A stretch of 64,000 bases of DNA, taken from NCBI GenBank assembly GCA_030652115.1, contig JAUSBK010000010.1, forward strand, positions 248,001 through 312,000, in the 5' to 3' direction. The notes beneath the pieces were generated by a model. The model had not been told where the DNA came from. It ran no database searches and was given only the letters and a program-made list of their open reading frames with translations. A program made the position numbers and the translations under genes. Positions 61,220-64,000 of this stretch are shown here, piece by piece. Position 1 is the stretch's first letter. The number at the start of each line of letters is the position of its first letter. Source of the stretch: Coriobacteriia bacterium (GTDB lineage Bacteria; Actinomycetota; Coriobacteriia; Anaerosomatales; Anaerosomataceae).

Positions 61220-63400
61220 TTAGAGGTTCTCTACGCCTTCGATGATCTTCTCGAGCAGTGTCCGATCGACCATCTGGTCGCGGTGCAGCATGTGGGTCTC
61301 GCCCGTATCGGGAAGCTTCGCGACGGTCGCCACCGGACGAGACCGTCCGCTCGCACCTCCGGTGAGCGCTGTCAACTCGTCTCCGAGGCCTGCCGACAGA
61401 CCGACATCGTCAAACTCCGCGAGGAAGGCATCGGTCGAGATGACGCCTTCGGGCTCGGCCTCCGGACCGTAGTCGGTCTCCGAGGCGATGAGGCCTGCGG
61501 CGCCCGAATCCCCCTCGAGTGATGCGAGCAGCGAGTCCAGGTCCTGATCGCCGGGCGCTTCCTCCACCTGTGGGGCATACTCCGATTCCGCGGCTGCCTC
61601 GAGCGTAGGCTCGAACGGCGCCTCGGGCGCCTCCACTTCCACTTCAGAGTCGAGCACGGAATCGAATGGACCCTCGAGTTCGGACATCGGCGGGCGAGCC
61701 TCAGCCGGCGGCTCGGGCTGGAGCAGCTCCTCGGGGTATTCACCCAGGCCGAGCGACCGGAGATCCGTTTCAAAGTCACCACTGGGCGCGAAGATCTCCC
61801 CCGCCGGCGCTACCTCGGTCTCGGCAACCGGCGGCGCGGGAATGGCGTCGAGATCCGCCTCGGAGATCGCCCCAAATCCGAACGCGTCCTCGGCCGACGG
61901 TTCGGGCAGCTCGGCTTCCGGCACGCCCAGTTCCAGTGAGATCCCGGCTTCAGCCGCAAGAGCAGCCTCGATCTCCGCGATCGTGAGCTCCCCTTCCGGG
62001 GCAATGTCGGCGCCTTCAGGAGTCTCCAGAGCGGGTTCGACCACCGGCACCGCTTCGTACTCGGACACCATGAAGAACTCAGTCTCGGGCTGCGGTTCAG
62101 CCATGAGTTCCTGAAGAGCTTCGACGTCGGCCTCCGGCATGGAGACCGCAGGGGCCTCGAACTCGAGAACGGGTTCGGCCTCGAGTTCGGGTTCGGGTTC
62201 GGGTTCGGCCTCAAGTTCGGGTTCGAGTTCGGGTTCGGGTTCGGGTTCGGGTTCGGGAACCGCCTCGAGTGCCGGCTCGACCTCGGGCTCCGCCTCCGGT
62301 TCGGCGATGGGAGTAGTCACGACCTGCGGCGACAGGACCGAGGCCATCATCTGCTCGAAGACGGCCATGTCGTCCGAGGACGGGGCTTCGGCGCCCGAGG
62401 CGAGGAACTCGGGTTCCTCGACCACGCGTTCCGGTTTCTCCTCGGGCTCAGCCGATGCCACGGGCGCCTCTTCCGCGACAGACGCCTTCTGCGCGACAGA
62501 CGCCTCGGCTGCAGCCTCCTGGGAGGTCTCCTCGCGTCGGGCCTCGGCGTCGGCCGCAAGCTTCGCCTCGAGCTCGAGAGCCTCCTCTTGCTGTTCGGCA
62601 TCGCGCGCAGCGCGGTCGGCCTCAAGGATGGCGCGCTTGTCCTCACGTCGCGCCCGGTCCGCGCGAAGCCGCTCGACTTCATCGTCGGCCGCGACCTCCA
62701 GCAGTCCGGCCGAGAACAGGCCATACACAACGCGAGCGACCTCGAAGTCGGTGCTGTGCGTTTCGACGGCCAGCTCGCGCACTGAACGTGTGCCGTCGAT
62801 CAGAAGCAGAAGCGCCCACTCGATCGGCTTGAGCGAGATCTCGAACGTACCCTCGCCCGGAGCCGTGGCCATCTTGAACACCATGTCGGTGGAGGGCACC
62901 TTCTTCTTGATGCGCTGCCACTCTTCGAGACGGCGGCTGCCCTCCATGACGATGTTCTCGACCGAGACCGCGAGACCGATGTCCTCATGCACGACCTCGG
63001 GCAGGACCTCGAAGTCGAACTCCCCTTCGTCCCATCGCATCAGGTCGAAGATGGTGTCCTGGATCTGCTCCTGGACGAACGTCTCGAGCACCTGCTGGGT
63101 GATGTAGCCCTCTCCAACCAGGATCTGGCCCAGGCGACGTCCGCCCTCGCCCTCCGCCTCACGGGCCTCAAGCGCCCGCGCGAGCGCCGCAGGCGTGATC
63201 CGTTGCGCGCTCACCAGGCGTTCGCCCAACTGCTCGCGACGCCAGTTGGACTGCGCGAAGAAGACGTCGCCTTCGCGGAACCAGATGCTGCCCTCGGCTT
63301 CGGATCCGACAATGCGCAGCACACCGGTCTTCCCGCTCAACTGAACGAGCTGGAAGACATCGGGAAGGCTGAAGTCCTTGAGGTTACCGCGCAGTGCCAT
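61220..63400 (-). CDS. DUF4388 (PATAN) domain protein with acidic repeat region
   Basis: 726-aa protein. The N-terminal DUF4388 domain (MALRGNLKDFSLPDVFQLVQ to FREGDVFFAQ, about 1-105) is followed by an MshEN-like helical segment (GRRLGQILVGEGYITQQVLE to LMRWDEGEFDFE). A winged-helix-like part comes next (about 190-250), with a Glu/Ala-rich coiled coil and a long acidic PE-repeat region. A conserved C-terminal tail ends the protein (RDQMVDRTLLEKIIEGVENL). DUF4388 proteins occur with GTPase and roadblock genes and with gliding or pilus systems. No membrane span; probably a cytoplasmic scaffold. Confidence 0.85.
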   Translation of the reverse strand: MALRGNLKDFSLPDVFQLVQLSGKTGVLRIVGSEAEGSIWFREGDVFFAQSNWRREQLGERLVSAQRITPAALARALEAREAEGEGGRRLGQILVGEGYITQQVLETFVQEQIQDTIFDLMRWDEGEFDFEVLPEVVHEDIGLAVSVENIVMEGSRRLEEWQRIKKKVPSTDMVFKMATAPGEGTFEISLKPIEWALLLLIDGTRSVRELAVETHSTDFEVARVVYGLFSAGLLEVAADDEVERLRADRARREDKRAILEADRAARDAEQQEEALELEAKLAADAEARREETSQEAAAEASVAQKASVAEEAPVASAEPEEKPERVVEEPEFLASGAEAPSSDDMAVFEQMMASVLSPQVVTTPIAEPEAEPEVEPALEAVPEPEPEPEPELEPELEAEPEPEPELEAEPVLEFEAPAVSMPEADVEALQELMAEPQPETEFFMVSEYEAVPVVEPALETPEGADIAPEGELTIAEIEAALAAEAGISLELGVPEAELPEPSAEDAFGFGAISEADLDAIPAPPVAETEVAPAGEIFAPSGDFETDLRSLGLGEYPEELLQPEPPAEARPPMSELEGPFDSVLDSEVEVEAPEAPFEPTLEAAAESEYAPQVEEAPGDQDLDSLLASLEGDSGAAGLIASETDYGPEAEPEGVISTDAFLAEFDDVGLSAGLGDELTALTGGASGRSRPVATVAKLPDTGETHMLHRDQMVDRTLLEKIIEGVENL
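62165..62275. repeat. TCGGGT hexamer repeats in the DUF4388 gene
   Basis: Runs of GGTTCG on the plus strand, encoding Glu-Pro dipeptides on the minus strand. Unit length of six keeps the frame. Similar to the repeat in the neighbouring membrane protein gene. Confidence 0.75.
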
Positions 63401-63455
63401 TGATTCTTGCTGTCACTCCTCGGCGCATCGTGTGGTACGGGCCATACCCGGGAGC

Positions 63456-64000
63456 TTAGCCAAGGATCTGACTGATGCGCTCCGCAGCCGACTTCATGTC
63501 GTAAAGCACCAGTCCGAGCTTGGCGGCGGGATCCGCCATCGCCGTGAGAACGGCGCGCTCACCGGCAGCCATCAGCAGCACGTAGCCGGTGTCCCCCTCG
63601 ATGAAGACCTGCGAGAGATGCCCACGGCCGAGTTCTGCGGCCGCGCGCTCACCCAGGCCCAGGATGGCAGCCGACATGGCGCCGACGCGGTCGGCCTGCA
63701 TACCGGCAGGCAGCGCCGAAGCCATGGTGAAACCGTCGAGGCTAACGAGCGCCGACGCCTGGATGTCGGGGTCGTTGCGCATGAGATCGTCGAGCGCCTC
63801 GGCGAGCAGCTGCTCACGCGTGGCCTGCCGAGTGGCCACCTGCGGACGAGGCGTCGAGGCGGGCGCCACGTAGGCGGGCTGGGCCGCGACGGGTGCCGCG
63901 GCCACCGGTGCGGGCGCAGGAGCAGCGGGCTCCGGCGCGGCCGGCACCTGCTGTGTCGCTCGCTGTGGGATCACGGGAACCACGACGGGAGCGCCGAGCA
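63456..64000 (-). CDS. Roadblock/LC7 domain protein (5' end cut by window edge)
   Basis: At least 181 codons, open to the window edge. An N-terminal Pro/Ala-rich stretch is followed by a roadblock domain (about the last 115 residues: LAEALDDLMRNDPDIQASALVSLDG, MASALPAGMQADRVGAMSAAILGLGERAAAEL, TGYVLLMAAGERAVL). Roadblock proteins of the MglB/CvnB type act as partners or GTPase-activating proteins for MglA/CvnD-like GTPases, one of which is encoded two genes downstream. An internal GTG at 63983 could be a start, but the frame continues with similar composition. Confidence 0.82.
   Translation of the reverse strand, partial: LGAPVVVPVIPQRATQQVPAAPEPAAPAPAPVAAAPVAAQPAYVAPASTPRPQVATRQATREQLLAEALDDLMRNDPDIQASALVSLDGFTMASALPAGMQADRVGAMSAAILGLGERAAAELGRGHLSQVFIEGDTGYVLLMAAGERAVLTAMADPAAKLGLVLYDMKSAAERISQILG

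Overview
The window is about 64 kb of high-GC, almost fully coding bacterial chromosome. Nearly all genes are on the minus strand. The exceptions are a small plus-strand group at 13.1-14.6 kb and a murJ plus glycosyltransferase pair at 28.2-30.5 kb. MurE carries the DNPR motif of meso-diaminopimelate ligases. SteA/SteB homologues, a CvnD-like GTPase, a BMP-type nucleoside ABC transporter and Gram-positive gene orders (nusB-dxs-tlyA-nadK-recN; aroQ-pepP-efp-acc-asp23-nusB) are present, and no outer-membrane or secretin gene is seen. This fits a deep-branching actinobacterium, probably Coriobacteriia-like. That placement is inference from gene content.

Region 1 (1-12.8 kb) is a division and cell wall (dcw) cluster transcribed right to left: mraZ, rsmH, ftsL, ftsI, murE, murF, mraY, murD, ftsW, murG, murC (cut by the left edge). 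A readable promoter with 10-bp-phased MraZ-type boxes precedes mraZ. Region 2 (13-14.6 kb, plus strand) holds a 54-aa membrane peptide, a DUF4349 lipoprotein and a small membrane protein. Region 3 (14.5-19.7 kb) is a BMP lipoprotein and ABC nucleoside importer operon. Region 4 (19.7-28 kb) holds xerD, a DUF3866 protein, an M20 peptidase, pyrG, a MraY-like transferase and a large membrane protein with a degenerate alkaline-phosphatase-like domain. Region 5 (28-38.7 kb) holds murJ, a family 2 glycosyltransferase, steB, steA, recN, nadK, tlyA, dxs, xseB and nusB.

Region 6 (38.7-47.3 kb) holds an Asp23 protein, biotin carboxylase, a carboxyltransferase fused to an AccB-type biotin carrier, efp, a Xaa-Pro peptidase, aroQ, an aroK-aroB fusion and aroC. 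Region 7 (47.4-64 kb) is a type IV pilus locus: PilP-like, pilO, pilN, pilM, a PilX-like and two minor prepilins, two major-type pilins, prepilin peptidase, pilC and pilB with an N-terminal MshEN domain. Upstream of it lies a control module: a Pro/Glu-repeat membrane protein, a CvnD/MglA-like GTPase, a DUF4388 protein and a roadblock protein cut by the right edge.

The most interesting leads are the GTPase/roadblock/DUF4388 module attached to the pilus operon, the carboxyltransferase-AccB fusion in the usual accB position, the murJ/glycosyltransferase/MraY-like/pseudo-phosphatase/SteAB envelope neighbourhood, and the MraZ operator array. No rRNA, tRNA, CRISPR array or insertion sequence was seen.
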